From CBFHWY01 sp965659675 (GTDB lineage: Bacteria; Bacteroidota; Bacteroidia; Flavobacteriales_G; Salibacteraceae): a stretch of DNA of 64,000 nt. A program made the translations under genes and the position numbers. Positions 17,626-25,865 of the stretch are shown one piece after another. The notes under the pieces were generated by a model. It was not told the origin of the DNA. It did not search any database and saw nothing but the letters and a program-made list of their open reading frames with translations. How positions within the stretch are numbered: the stretch's first letter is position 1; every line of letters starts with the position of its first letter. The stretch is taken from contig CBFHWY010000001.1 of assembly GCA_965659675.1 (NCBI GenBank), forward strand, positions 78,335-142,334. The letters run 5' to 3'.

Positions 17626-18552
17626 TCATTTCTGTGTGAAAATGCTCTTTTTTAGGTAGGATATCCAACGCTGTCCCCGAGGGCTTTTGGATATCCCGTT
17701 GGCCATAACTGTTGTGAATATGAGTACTGCACCTGTATAGAAACCAGGAGACATCAATTCTTCATCACCAAAAAAAGCGAGGGCTAAAAAAATAGCATAA
17801 ATGGGCTCCATGTTAATGCTCACACTCACCGTAAAAGGGGTAAGTGTTTTCATCACCTCTACACTAACTACAAAAGCAAAGGCCGTGCACAGTACCCCTA
17901 GGATCAGCAGGTAGAACCAGTCGAGACTGGATGGGACCTGAAATGTCGACATTTCACCATTGATGAATAGGTAAATACTCACCCCGATCACACCTCCCAG
18001 CATTTCATAAAGGCTGATGCGGAAAGCATTTCCTTTTTTGATGAACAAACCATTAAGGGTGCTGAAGATCGCTGCACAGAATGCAGAGATCAATGCATAG
18101 ATGATCCCAAGGCTATACTCTGTTTCGAAGTTAAAGATCATTAAGAGTCCGATGATCACCAAACTTCCAAATACCACCTCCATAAAATTGATCCTCCGTT
18201 GAAACAGAAGTGGTTCAATGAAGGCAACAAAAAGAGAGGCTGAGGCCAGGCAGGTGAGAGCAACCGAGACAGTTGACACTTTAATGGCCTCAAAAAAGAG
18301 TGACCAATGAGCAGCGATGACAAAGCCTGTGAGGATATACCGAATGACCTTTGACCGCTCTTCCAGGGGGTTTCGTGAACTGAACCAAAAAAACAACAGA
18401 AGCGAAACGAAGGCGATCAACATCCGATAAAAAACAATAAAACCAGAGTCGATGAGGATCAACTTGCCCAGAATGCCAGTAAACCCCCAAATCAGAATAA
18501 CAAAATGGAGCAGGAGCGAATTGCGATTCTTTTTAATTGCTTGAATCACCAT
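17626..18552 (-). CDS. EamA/DMT-family transporter
   Basis: 308 residues from the ATG at 18552; an in-frame ATG at 18567 would add five residues. Ten hydrophobic helices are visible in two EamA halves: VILIWGFTGILGKL begins the first, YALISAFCAAIFSTLNGLFIKKG starts the second, and FTVSVSINMEPIYAIFLALAFFGDEEL carries the usual Pro-containing helix 9 motif. The C-terminus is short and basic (RGQRWISYLKKSIFTQK). It exports or imports a small metabolite through the inner membrane; the substrate is unknown. The start lies inside the end of the upstream DUF502 gene, so the two are probably co-transcribed and coupled. Confidence 0.88.
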   Translation of the reverse strand: MVIQAIKKNRNSLLLHFVILIWGFTGILGKLILIDSGFIVFYRMLIAFVSLLLFFWFSSRNPLEERSKVIRYILTGFVIAAHWSLFFEAIKVSTVSVALTCLASASLFVAFIEPLLFQRRINFMEVVFGSLVIIGLLMIFNFETEYSLGIIYALISAFCAAIFSTLNGLFIKKGNAFRISLYEMLGGVIGVSIYLFINGEMSTFQVPSSLDWFYLLILGVLCTAFAFVVSVEVMKTLTPFTVSVSINMEPIYAIFLALAFFGDEELMSPGFYTGAVLIFTTVMANGISKSPRGQRWISYLKKSIFTQK

Positions 18553-19132
18553 TCCTGATCTTCTCATCTACCTGAGAAACACCGGCAGAGACAATGAACT
18601 TCATGAATTCGGCCGCATTCACGTCAAGTGCTCGAACATTCTTCGCTGGGACAATGAAGACATTTCCTGACCAGGCATATGAGTGAGGTAAATAGACGGC
18701 AACCTTTTCCTCATCAATACCCAAACTGCTCAGGTCATTCCTCGTCAGAAAACCCGGCTTTTCGATATCGTATTCTTCACTCAATTTCACCATAACAGGT
18801 TGATTGAAGGTCTTTTTCTTACCAACAAATGCTCCCATTAGATCGCTTACTGCATTGTAAACAGTTTTGATGAGAGGAGCTCTGTTGAGTAGCTTTTGAA
18901 AATAGTCGTAAACGGGTTGAGCGAAAATGGTGTTACCGAGCAGTCCGAGGATGGTAACTCCAGCCAGTAAGACCAGTGCGCCTATTCCAGGTATATCAAA
19001 AGGAATGATTCCATCGATGAACAAGAATAACTGAACAATGATGTAGGCGGTTACTGCAACAGGAGTGATAAACAGCAGTCCCTGAAAGAAGTAAGAAACA
19101 AGCTTCCGAAGGATATTGCGATCCTCTTTCAT
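18533..19132 (-). CDS. DUF502 membrane protein
   Basis: 199 residues. Two transmembrane segments near the N-terminus (about 10-30, YFFQGLLFITPVAVTAYIIV, and about 45-68, IPGIGALVLLAGVTILGLLGN) are followed by a cytoplasmic domain with the DUF502 signatures LLNRAPLIKTVYNAVSDL and VAVYLPHSYAWSGNVFIVP. The family is widespread in Bacteroidota and plants (COV proteins) and has no agreed biochemical role in bacteria. It has its own -7 box and overlaps the start of the DMT transporter gene. Confidence 0.88.
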   Translation of the reverse strand: MKEDRNILRKLVSYFFQGLLFITPVAVTAYIIVQLFLFIDGIIPFDIPGIGALVLLAGVTILGLLGNTIFAQPVYDYFQKLLNRAPLIKTVYNAVSDLMGAFVGKKKTFNQPVMVKLSEEYDIEKPGFLTRNDLSSLGIDEEKVAVYLPHSYAWSGNVFIVPAKNVRALDVNAAEFMKFIVSAGVSQVDEKIRNGDSSN

Positions 19133-19148
19133 AGTAGAGTAGTTTCCG

Positions 19149-19156
19149 CAAACTTA
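19149..19156 (-). promoter_or_regulatory. -7 box TAAGTTTG for the DUF502 gene
   Basis: Exact TAnnTTTG on the minus strand, 16 bases before the ATG at 19132. A TTG (plus-strand 19172-19174) lies 15 bases upstream of the box. Confidence 0.45.
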
Positions 19157-19179
19157 GAGATAAGCCCAATGCAAAGCAC

Positions 19180-19539
19180 CTATAAAAGTTTGCTGAGTTT
19201 TGATTTTTGCTCTTTGGTGAGGCCACGTACAACCAGATCATAGGAAGCTTTGATCCACTCTTGCTTTTGTAGGTCTGAAAGTTCTGGGTGTTCTGGCTCT
19301 ATGCTGATCCAGTGTTTTTTGTTCATATGATAACCGGGATGTACACTCTTGTATCGCTCTACACGTTCGAGCACATCTTCGGGTTTAGCCTTGATATTGA
19401 AACTTTCAAAGCGGTTGATATCACAAGCACTGAACATCTTTCCCATTACTTTGAAAACCAAGGTGTCTGGGCCAAACGGTGTACTTTCCTCAACTGCTTT
19501 TAGCGACAGACAATAAGAGCGGTATTCTTCAATATTCAT
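19180..19539 (-). CDS. MmcQ/YjbR-family protein
   Basis: 119 residues from ATG 19539; a TTG six codons upstream overlaps the previous stop. The family signature is clear: MNIEEYRSYCLSLKAVEEST, PFGPDTLVFKVMGKMF, and GYHMNKKHWISI, the last being the conserved HMNKxHW motif. YjbR proteins have a CyaY-like fold and are sometimes called DNA-binding, but their physiological role is unresolved. It lies directly behind the DUF1571 gene and may be read from its promoter. Confidence 0.85.
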   Translation of the reverse strand: MNIEEYRSYCLSLKAVEESTPFGPDTLVFKVMGKMFSACDINRFESFNIKAKPEDVLERVERYKSVHPGYHMNKKHWISIEPEHPELSDLQKQEWIKASYDLVVRGLTKEQKSKLSKLL

Positions 19540-19553
19540 TTGACCATAATTTG

Positions 19554-20408
19554 TCAAAATCCGTATTCATCATTCTCATCTGAGAAATCATCCTCTGTCA
19601 GGTTTGGACTTGGAATGATCTCTCTGAACTTGTACCGCTCATAAAGACCCTGCATATCGTAGATCTCCTCGATAAAGGGGAAATGGGTTTTGGAATCAAC
19701 GAAAACTGAGATCTTTCGTGCATAGGCATTAGGAATTTTGATCACCTGACCTGCTGATACATCATCAAAATCATCCACATCTTCATTGCGCTCAACAATG
19801 AGATAATCATTTAACCATAAGCGATCAGCAATGTCGAGGATGTCTTCACCCTCTTTAACGGTGTAGGACTTGTATTCAAAATCAAATACATCGATGACCA
19901 CGTGAAAACAGTTTTTGCCTTCGATCAGGGTATCGCCCTTGTATTTAAAATACTGATCGAAATCGTCGCCCACCCTTTTCATGGCATTCTCGAGCACCCT
20001 ACATATGAAATGAAAACCGGCGTCATCCAGACTGTGATGATGATCTTTTCGCATGATCCAACCTTCGGGGTCAAGGGTGAGATTCATATAGGGAAAGCCA
20101 TTTGGGTTGATCAATGCCTCGCCATCATAAAGTCCGTCCCCGAATAAGATCTCAACTCCAGACTCCAAACTTTTTAGGTAGATACGACGAGGGGTATACT
20201 GATATTTAAACAGAGAACTCGAGCTGATCAATTCGCCATCGATGCGTTCTTTAGTGTCGACGATATACTGATACTGATTGTGTTTGTCAACTGAAGTGAT
20301 CATGCTTTCCAGCACGAATTTGGCCGGGTTTGACTGCTTTGGACTTCCCGAAGAAAGCAAGAGGATCAGAAGGGTTAAAATCACAGATAGCCTAAACATC
20401 AGCTTCAT
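19554..20408 (-). CDS. DUF1571 protein with an inserted LysM-like segment
   Basis: 284 residues with an N-terminal signal (LSVILTLLILLLSSG). The body matches DUF1571: YQYIVDTKERIDGEL, YQYTPRRIYLKS, LYDGEALINPNGFP and KNCFHVVIDVFDF. Between about residues 180 and 228 a LysM-like stretch is inserted: YTVKEGEDILDIADRLW ... VSAGQVIKIPNAY. After it the DUF1571 C-terminus resumes (SVFVDSKTHFPFIEEIYDMQ). LysM domains bind peptidoglycan glycans, so a periplasmic cell-wall-associated role is inferred. The start is preceded by a -7 box seven bases away. The C-terminus is acidic (EDDFSDENDEYGF). Confidence 0.85.
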   Translation of the reverse strand: MKLMFRLSVILTLLILLLSSGSPKQSNPAKFVLESMITSVDKHNQYQYIVDTKERIDGELISSSSLFKYQYTPRRIYLKSLESGVEILFGDGLYDGEALINPNGFPYMNLTLDPEGWIMRKDHHHSLDDAGFHFICRVLENAMKRVGDDFDQYFKYKGDTLIEGKNCFHVVIDVFDFEYKSYTVKEGEDILDIADRLWLNDYLIVERNEDVDDFDDVSAGQVIKIPNAYARKISVFVDSKTHFPFIEEIYDMQGLYERYKFREIIPSPNLTEDDFSDENDEYGF

Positions 20409-20415
20409 ATCCGCC

Positions 20416-20423
20416 CAAAAGTA
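20416..20423 (-). promoter_or_regulatory. -7 box TACTTTTG for the DUF1571 gene
   Basis: Exact TAnnTTTG on the minus strand, seven bases before ATG 20408, predicting a leader of about three bases. It is divergent from the kdsB promoter, 25 bases away. Confidence 0.45.
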
Positions 20424-20448
20424 CTACAATGTGCCTCATGGAAATAGC

Positions 20449-20456
20449 TACTTTTA
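20449..20456 (+). promoter_or_regulatory. -7-like box TACTTTTA for kdsB
   Basis: One mismatch to TAnnTTTG. It ends exactly four bases (TTGC) before the kdsB ATG, the same spacing as the exact boxes of recJ, rbfA, msrC and yicC. Confidence 0.35.
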
Positions 20457-20460
20457 TTGC

Positions 20461-21189
20461 ATGAAAAGCCTTGCCGTTATTCCTTCTCGATATGCATCAA
20501 GCAGATTTCCTGGTAAACCATTGGCCGATATAAACGGAAAACCAATGATACAAAGGGTTTACGAGCAGGTGCTTAAAGCGAAAAAGCTCGATGAACTATG
20601 GGTAGCTACGGATGACGAACGGATTTTTGATGCTGTGGAATCCTTCGGAGGAAAAGTGCTCTACACTTCTGAGCAATGCAGAAATGGAACTGAGCGATGT
20701 TTTGAGGCCTTGAGTAAGCTAGGAGACTTCGATCTTTTATTGAATGTGCAGGGAGATGAACCCTTTATTCATCCAGAGGATCTCGACAAATTGATTGAGA
20801 AGTTTGAAGATCCATCGGTAGATATTGCCACATTGATGAAAAAGACCGATGCTTATTCTGATTATCAAAACCCAAATAGGGTAAAGCTCGTTCGTGCTGA
20901 TTCTGGTGAAGCGAAATACTTTTCACGCAGCCCTATTCCATACTCGAAGGAGGGCGTTCCAGATGACTGCTATTTGCATATTGGGGTTTATGCCTTTCGA
21001 ACCAAAGTATTGGCTGAGCTTGTGGAACTCAATGAGCATCCGCTTGAAAAAGCTGAATCACTGGAACAACTGCGGTGGCTTTTAGCGGGGTTTCATATTT
21101 ACCCGATCGAAACGGATTACGATCCCATAGGGGTTGATCACCCTGAAGATCTGGATAAAGTAAGGGAGATCCTAAGTCACAATAATTAA
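20461..21189 (+). CDS. kdsB: 3-deoxy-manno-octulosonate cytidylyltransferase
   Basis: 242 residues from ATG 20461. The open frame extends 61 codons further upstream into the divergent DUF1571 gene, but that part is not KdsB-like. It activates Kdo with CTP for lipid A-core assembly. Motifs: the nucleotide-binding PSRYASSRFPGKPLADINGK at 8-27, ATDDERI, NVQGDEPFIHP (metal-binding Asp), VKLVRADSGEAKYFSRSPIPY, HIGVYAFR, and EQLRWLLAGFHI near the end. Length and motif order are standard. It indicates an LPS-bearing outer membrane. Confidence 0.96.
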   Translation: MKSLAVIPSRYASSRFPGKPLADINGKPMIQRVYEQVLKAKKLDELWVATDDERIFDAVESFGGKVLYTSEQCRNGTERCFEALSKLGDFDLLLNVQGDEPFIHPEDLDKLIEKFEDPSVDIATLMKKTDAYSDYQNPNRVKLVRADSGEAKYFSRSPIPYSKEGVPDDCYLHIGVYAFRTKVLAELVELNEHPLEKAESLEQLRWLLAGFHIYPIETDYDPIGVDHPEDLDKVREILSHNN

Positions 21190-21213
21190 TCGGGATTCCT
21201 TACCTTCGAACTA

Positions 21214-22299
21214 GTGAATTTAGCCCCATACATAGCAGATCTACTTTACGAAAATGACTGTGTTGTTTTGCCTGGATTTGGCGCCCTGGTTGCCAATCCT
21301 CACGAAGCACATATTCAGCAACTCACAAAGAAGATCTACCCTCCATATAAGAAGCTGAGCTTTAATGCCAAGTTGAAGGAGAATGATGGCTTATTGGTGA
21401 AACACTGCTCAGAAAAAGAAGGCATAAGCTATGACGATGCACTTAAACTCCTGGGCGAAGAAATTAACAACTGGCAAAAAGACCTGTACAATGGAAAGCA
21501 GGTTAAACTTGAACAGATCGGAAGCTTTTCATTAGTGGAAGGCAGGGTTCTGAGTTTCTCCCCTTCAAGGGATAAGAACTTCCTGCTTGCATCCTATGGT
21601 TTGAGTCCAATCGCGATTGAGGAACTCAGCCCGGAGCCATCATTAGCTGAAAAGGTGGAGCGCAGCATAGCGCATAAATCAAGAACAATCCCAAAGGAAA
21701 AGATAAGATACCGTGTCCCTGCACTGATCTACGTATTCATGGCTGTTCCTCTTTTGCTTTATGTGCTCTGGTTGTCAACCCAAACAAACTTGTTTAAAGG
21801 AGAGTCTTTTGTGATTTCAGACCTGAATCCATTTACAGAAAAACTGTGTGAGACCTATAAACTCAGGCAGGAAACACCTGGTGTATTGCGCATTCCAGAG
21901 CCTGAAGAACCAATGAAAAAACTTCTTCAAATAAGCGCTGCAAATGAATACCTGGGGGTAGACTTTAAAGCGAACAAAGTATTTCCGAATGAGAAGAAGG
22001 GGATTTTTGTGAGCATGCTTAAGGCCAAGGCCGCAAAGCCTGTGACAAGTAAAGTAGCTGTCGAACAGCCAAACCCACCATTGCGCTATCATTTAATTAC
22101 GGGCTGTTTCTCAGTCAGGTCAAATGCCGAGCGTATGGTCAGAAAGATGAGACGAGAAGGATTTAACGCTTCGATCATTGACCAAAAAGGAGGTCTTTAC
22201 CGCGTAAGTGGAGCCAGTTTTGCCCAAAGAGATGAGGCAACGGCAAGGCTTGATGACATTCGTCAATATTCAGACGGAAGTTGGTTGCTTATTAAATAG
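21214..22299 (+). CDS. HU-CCDC81-like and SPOR domain membrane protein
   Basis: 361 residues with a GTG start. Residues about 1-135 form the two-part prokaryotic HU-CCDC81 domain (DLLYENDCVVLPGFGALVAN, LSFNAKLKENDGLLVKH, VKLEQIGSFSLVEGRVLSF). One transmembrane helix follows at about 170-188 (PALIYVFMAVPLLLYVLWL), then a periplasmic linker. The last 75 residues are a SPOR domain (YHLITGCFSVRSNAERMV, GLYRVSGASFAQRDEA). SPOR domains bind denuded septal peptidoglycan. The HU-like half would face the cytoplasm, so the protein could link DNA or another cytoplasmic partner to the division site; that is inference. It follows kdsB by 24 bases with a near-consensus box (TACCTTCG, 21201-21208) five bases before its start. 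Confidence 0.88.
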   Translation: MNLAPYIADLLYENDCVVLPGFGALVANPHEAHIQQLTKKIYPPYKKLSFNAKLKENDGLLVKHCSEKEGISYDDALKLLGEEINNWQKDLYNGKQVKLEQIGSFSLVEGRVLSFSPSRDKNFLLASYGLSPIAIEELSPEPSLAEKVERSIAHKSRTIPKEKIRYRVPALIYVFMAVPLLLYVLWLSTQTNLFKGESFVISDLNPFTEKLCETYKLRQETPGVLRIPEPEEPMKKLLQISAANEYLGVDFKANKVFPNEKKGIFVSMLKAKAAKPVTSKVAVEQPNPPLRYHLITGCFSVRSNAERMVRKMRREGFNASIIDQKGGLYRVSGASFAQRDEATARLDDIRQYSDGSWLLIK

Positions 22300-22315
22300 C
22301 ATTGATACCGCGCTA

Positions 22316-23176
22316 CTATAGGTAGTGCTTAAGAAAGTTGCTGTGAGCTTTCTTTCTAAGGTTTCTCAAAGCCTTCTCTCTTATCTGGCGAATCCTCTCA
22401 CGAGTCAGGCCAAGATTATTGGCGATCTCTTCGAGGGTCATTGGAGTTTGGCCATTCAAACCAAATGATAAACGAACCACATCTGCTTCTCTCTTCTTGA
22501 GAGAAACCAATACTCGCTCTATATCTCTGCACAGGGACTCTCTCATCATTTCATCAGATGGATTTTTAGAGTCGCTGTTGCTCAAAACGTGAAGCAAACT
22601 GTTCTCTTCACCATCGATCAATGGAGCATCCATTGAAACCTGTTTTTGAGAATAAGTAAAGAGGTCAGAAACACTATCAGCATTTGTTTCAAGGTATTCT
22701 GAGATCTCTTCATTTGAAGGTGCACGTTCATGTTCTTGCTCGAGCTTACTAAAGGCCTGAGCAACTTTTTGAATTGCGCTTACCTTGTTCAATGGAAGCC
22801 TAACAACCCTGGAGTTTTCGGCAATTGCCTGCATTATGCTCTGACGGATCCACCAAACAGCGTAAGAAATAAACTTAAATCCTTTGGTTTCATCAAAACG
22901 TTTTGCCGCCGTGATCAGTCCAATATTTCCTTCAGCGATGAGGTCTTCCAGTGTGAGTCCATGGCCCTGATACTGCTTTGCAACGGAGATCACAAAACGC
23001 AAGTTGGCATTAACCAACTTATTGAGGGCCAGCTGATCACCTTGCTTTATTCTTACAGCTAACTCTACTTCTTCATCCGCCGTGATCATCCCTTCTTTGG
23101 ATACATCACTGAGATATTTATCAATTGATTTGCTATCGCGGTTCGTTAACTGTTTGGTGATCTTGAGTTGTCTCAT
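22316..23176 (-). CDS. rpoD: Primary RNA polymerase sigma factor
   Basis: 286 residues, the short form of the group 1 sigma factor typical of Bacteroidota, lacking the large region 1.1 and non-conserved insert of proteobacterial RpoD. Region 1.2 includes SDVSKEGMITADEEVELAVR. Region 2 has NANLRFVISVAKQYQG, LEDLIAEGNIGLITAAKRFD and the -10-recognising WWIRQSIMQAI. Region 3 has SRVVRLPLNKVSAIQKV. Region 4 ends with the -35-type helix-turn-helix MTLEEIANNLGLTRERIRQI. It should read the TAnnTTTG boxes found across this window. It is transcribed alone, facing the SPOR gene tail to tail. Confidence 0.95.
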   Translation of the reverse strand: MRQLKITKQLTNRDSKSIDKYLSDVSKEGMITADEEVELAVRIKQGDQLALNKLVNANLRFVISVAKQYQGHGLTLEDLIAEGNIGLITAAKRFDETKGFKFISYAVWWIRQSIMQAIAENSRVVRLPLNKVSAIQKVAQAFSKLEQEHERAPSNEEISEYLETNADSVSDLFTYSQKQVSMDAPLIDGEENSLLHVLSNSDSKNPSDEMMRESLCRDIERVLVSLKKREADVVRLSFGLNGQTPMTLEEIANNLGLTRERIRQIREKALRNLRKKAHSNFLKHYL

Positions 23177-23284
23177 TGACGGAAGTGTTTGTTAGGACTA
23201 GGTTGGGTTAAAACTAATTATTTTTTTAAAAGGGCGAAAAAATAAAATTGGACAAAAATTTTGTCTGGGAAAAGGCTGACCCTT

Positions 23285-24547
23285 TTAAGCCCGTTTAAGT
23301 TCCAAAAGGCTTATTTCTGGAGAGATGCCTACTCGACCTGGGAAGCCGATGTAGCCGAAGCCACGATTAACATACAAATAGCGACCATTTTCTTCATAGA
23401 GCCCTGCCCATTTTGGGTAACGGTATTTGACCGGGCTCCATTTCCAATTGCCGATCTCCACGCCAAACTGCATTCCGTGAGTATGTCCGGACATGGTAAG
23501 CATCACATCCTCGTGCTGCTTTACTTCTTCATCCCAGTGTGATGGATCATGTGACATCAGGATCTTAAAGTCTTTGTCATTTGAATTGCTCTTCGCTTTA
23601 TTGATATCACCGTATTGAGGAAAGGGCTTCACGCCCCAATTCTCTACACCTAGCACCCTGAGCACACTTCCATTTCTTTCAATCGCTCTGTTTTCATTCA
23701 TCAAAAGATCAAAGCCCAGTTTAGAAAAGGCTTGCTTGACCCCTTCAAAGTTCTTTTCCCGTCCACTGTCTTCAGCATATTGGCCGTAATAGCCATAGTC
23801 GTGATTGCCCAACACGCCTAATTTACCATCCCTGGCTTTTAACCTGCGAAAAATGTCTTCCCAACCTTCTGTTTCACTTGCATAGTTATTGACCAAGTCT
23901 CCTGTGAATAAGATCAGATCGGGTTCCAGCTCGTTGATCATTTTAATTCCGCGTTCAACTTCTTTGAAGTTTTTAAAGAAACTACCGAGATGGAGATCAG
24001 ATACTTGAACAATGCGATAACCATCAAACTCCTTTGGAAGGTCCGAAAAGCTCAGTTTTTTGTTGAATATCTTAAAGTTGAACCGGCCGTACAGCATTCC
24101 GTACAAAACCGATATAAAGGGTATAGCCGCTAAAATGATCCCGATCTTAGATAGGAAATCCATCCGACTCATTTTTCTAGCCTCGCTTTGTTCAAGGTTT
24201 GGGCTAAAGCTGTCAAACAGCCGAACAAGGAGGTTCATTACATCCTCAACAAGATGAAATAGACCAAATACCAGTTTTGGTAATAAGAATAAGAGCAGAA
24301 GTCCGAAGCCAGTGTAGAAGTAAACGTAGTTTGAAGGATCAGAGAATTGTCGGTAACTGAGAAAAGAGATCAAAAGTGCTGCGAGAATTCCTCCGCTGAC
24401 CACCCAGTAACCATAGTTGATCAGCTTTCTCAGCATTTCACTGCTGAGTTGAGAGCTCAACATTTTGATTCCCTTAAAGACGTAAAGGTCAACTAGAAAA
24501 AGAACCAAAATTAAAATTGAGGCGAACAAGATAGGCGAGCTTCTCAT
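23285..24547 (-). CDS. Membrane-anchored metallophosphoesterase
   Basis: 420 residues. Four hydrophobic segments in the first 165 residues anchor it (ILFASILILVLFLVDLYVF, VVSGGILAALLISFLSY, FYTGFGLLLLFLLPKLVFG, IGIILAAIPFISVLYGML). The catalytic domain has all calcineurin-like motifs: VSDLHLGSFF, LILFTGDLVNN, VLGNHDYGYYG, LMSHDPSHWDE and SGHTHGMQFG, supplying Asp, His and Asn metal ligands. The order resembles the YkuE/YaeI type, some of which act on lipid or nucleotide phosphoesters; the substrate here is unknown. It is divergent from hflX. Confidence 0.9.
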   Translation of the reverse strand: MRSSPILFASILILVLFLVDLYVFKGIKMLSSQLSSEMLRKLINYGYWVVSGGILAALLISFLSYRQFSDPSNYVYFYTGFGLLLLFLLPKLVFGLFHLVEDVMNLLVRLFDSFSPNLEQSEARKMSRMDFLSKIGIILAAIPFISVLYGMLYGRFNFKIFNKKLSFSDLPKEFDGYRIVQVSDLHLGSFFKNFKEVERGIKMINELEPDLILFTGDLVNNYASETEGWEDIFRRLKARDGKLGVLGNHDYGYYGQYAEDSGREKNFEGVKQAFSKLGFDLLMNENRAIERNGSVLRVLGVENWGVKPFPQYGDINKAKSNSNDKDFKILMSHDPSHWDEEVKQHEDVMLTMSGHTHGMQFGVEIGNWKWSPVKYRYPKWAGLYEENGRYLYVNRGFGYIGFPGRVGISPEISLLELKRA

Positions 24548-24566
24548 GGTGTTGTCTTAAGTATGG

Positions 24567-24574
24567 TAGCTTTG
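24567..24574 (+). promoter_or_regulatory. -7 box TAGCTTTG for hflX
   Basis: Exact TAnnTTTG match in the divergent region between the phosphoesterase gene and hflX, 61 bases before ATG 24636. It gives hflX a longer leader than the other genes here. Confidence 0.35.
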
Positions 24575-24635
24575 CATGCGAGTATAGTGACGTTTGTCCA
24601 ACCTTAAATATTGTCACTTTGTTCAAATCTATTTA

Positions 24636-25865
24636 ATGTCAGAACAGAATATCATAAATACTGATCATCGGCCAAAGGCAGTGCTGATCGGTTTAATCAA
24701 CCAACAACAGAATGAAGAGCAGGTAAGAGAATACCTCGATGAGTTGGAGTTTCTGGCTAAAACCGCCGGAGCAGATACCATCAAGAAAGTCACCCAGCGG
24801 ATGAATAATCCGGATGTAAAATTCTTCATTGGAAAAGGGAAATTGATGGAGGTTAAGAAATACATCAAAGAGAACGATATAGAGGTGGTCATTTTTGATG
24901 ATGACCTGAGTCCATCTCAGATGAGGAACATTGAAAAGGAGCTGAAGGTCCAACTCTATGATCGGAGCCTGTTGATCCTTGATATTTTTCAGCAACGTGC
25001 GAGGACCTCTCAGGCCAAGACTCAGGTTGAGCTTGCACGTTATCAATATTTGCTGCCACGATTAACGAGAATGTGGACACACCTTGAGCGTCAACGAGGA
25101 GGAACATCCACCAGAGGCGGGGCAGGTGAAAAGGAGATAGAGACAGACAGACGAATCATTCGTAACAAGATCGCTCTTTTAAAAGAACAGCTGAAGAGCA
25201 TTGATAAACAAATGGCCACTCAAAGAAAGAACCGCAAACAATTGGTTCGTGTGGCTTTGGTGGGTTATACCAATGTTGGTAAATCTACCCTAATGAATAT
25301 ACTCAGTAAGTCAAAGGTGTTTGCCGAGAACAAACTTTTTGCAACCCTTGATACCACTGTGAGAAAAGTGGTGATTGGCAACCTGCCTTTCCTCTTGTCT
25401 GATACTGTGGGGTTCATCAGAAAGCTTCCCCACCAGCTCGTGGAGTCATTTAAGTCTACGCTTGATGAGGCTAGAGAATCGGACATTCTGATCCATGTGG
25501 TAGATATTTCGCATCCGAACTTTGAGGAACATATCGACGTGGTGAGCAAAACACTCAACGAATTGGGAGCGGGCGATAAGGAGGTGATCATGGTATTTAA
25601 CAAGATCGACCAATTCAAAGAGTCGGAAGAACATGACTTTGACCTCACGGGCGATCGCAGACTGGCCTATAGTCTTGCCGAGTTAAAGAGCACCTGGATG
25701 GCTAAAGCTAATACAAAAGCGATCTTTATCTCAGCTAAAGAGCAAAAGAATATGGGAGACCTAAGAAGGCTCCTTTATGATTCCGTGAAGAACATTCATC
25801 AAGAGCGTTATCCTTACAATAACTTCCTTTTCGACTATTACGAGGAGGATACTAGTGAGAAATAA
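24636..25865 (+). CDS. hflX: Ribosome-associated GTPase HflX
   Basis: 409 residues from ATG 24636; an in-frame ATG at 24594 would add 14 unconserved residues. HflX rescues or splits stalled ribosomes, chiefly under stress. The N-terminal HflX domain contains FFIGKGKLMEVKKYI, DDDLSPSQMRNIEKEL and the signature RTSQAKTQVELARYQYLLPRL, then GGTSTRGGAGEKEIETDRR. The G domain has G1 GYTNVGKST, G3 DTVGF (LLSDTVGFIRKLP) and G4 NKID. Length is normal. Its last 14 bases overlap the end of the convergent T9SS gene. Confidence 0.96.
   Translation: MSEQNIINTDHRPKAVLIGLINQQQNEEQVREYLDELEFLAKTAGADTIKKVTQRMNNPDVKFFIGKGKLMEVKKYIKENDIEVVIFDDDLSPSQMRNIEKELKVQLYDRSLLILDIFQQRARTSQAKTQVELARYQYLLPRLTRMWTHLERQRGGTSTRGGAGEKEIETDRRIIRNKIALLKEQLKSIDKQMATQRKNRKQLVRVALVGYTNVGKSTLMNILSKSKVFAENKLFATLDTTVRKVVIGNLPFLLSDTVGFIRKLPHQLVESFKSTLDEARESDILIHVVDISHPNFEEHIDVVSKTLNELGAGDKEVIMVFNKIDQFKESEEHDFDLTGDRRLAYSLAELKSTWMAKANTKAIFISAKEQKNMGDLRRLLYDSVKNIHQERYPYNNFLFDYYEEDTSEK

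Noticed and set aside
20278..20460. N-terminal extension of kdsB
   Set aside because: The 61 extra codons overlap the divergent DUF1571 gene and are unlike KdsB; the motif-bearing start is ATG 20461.
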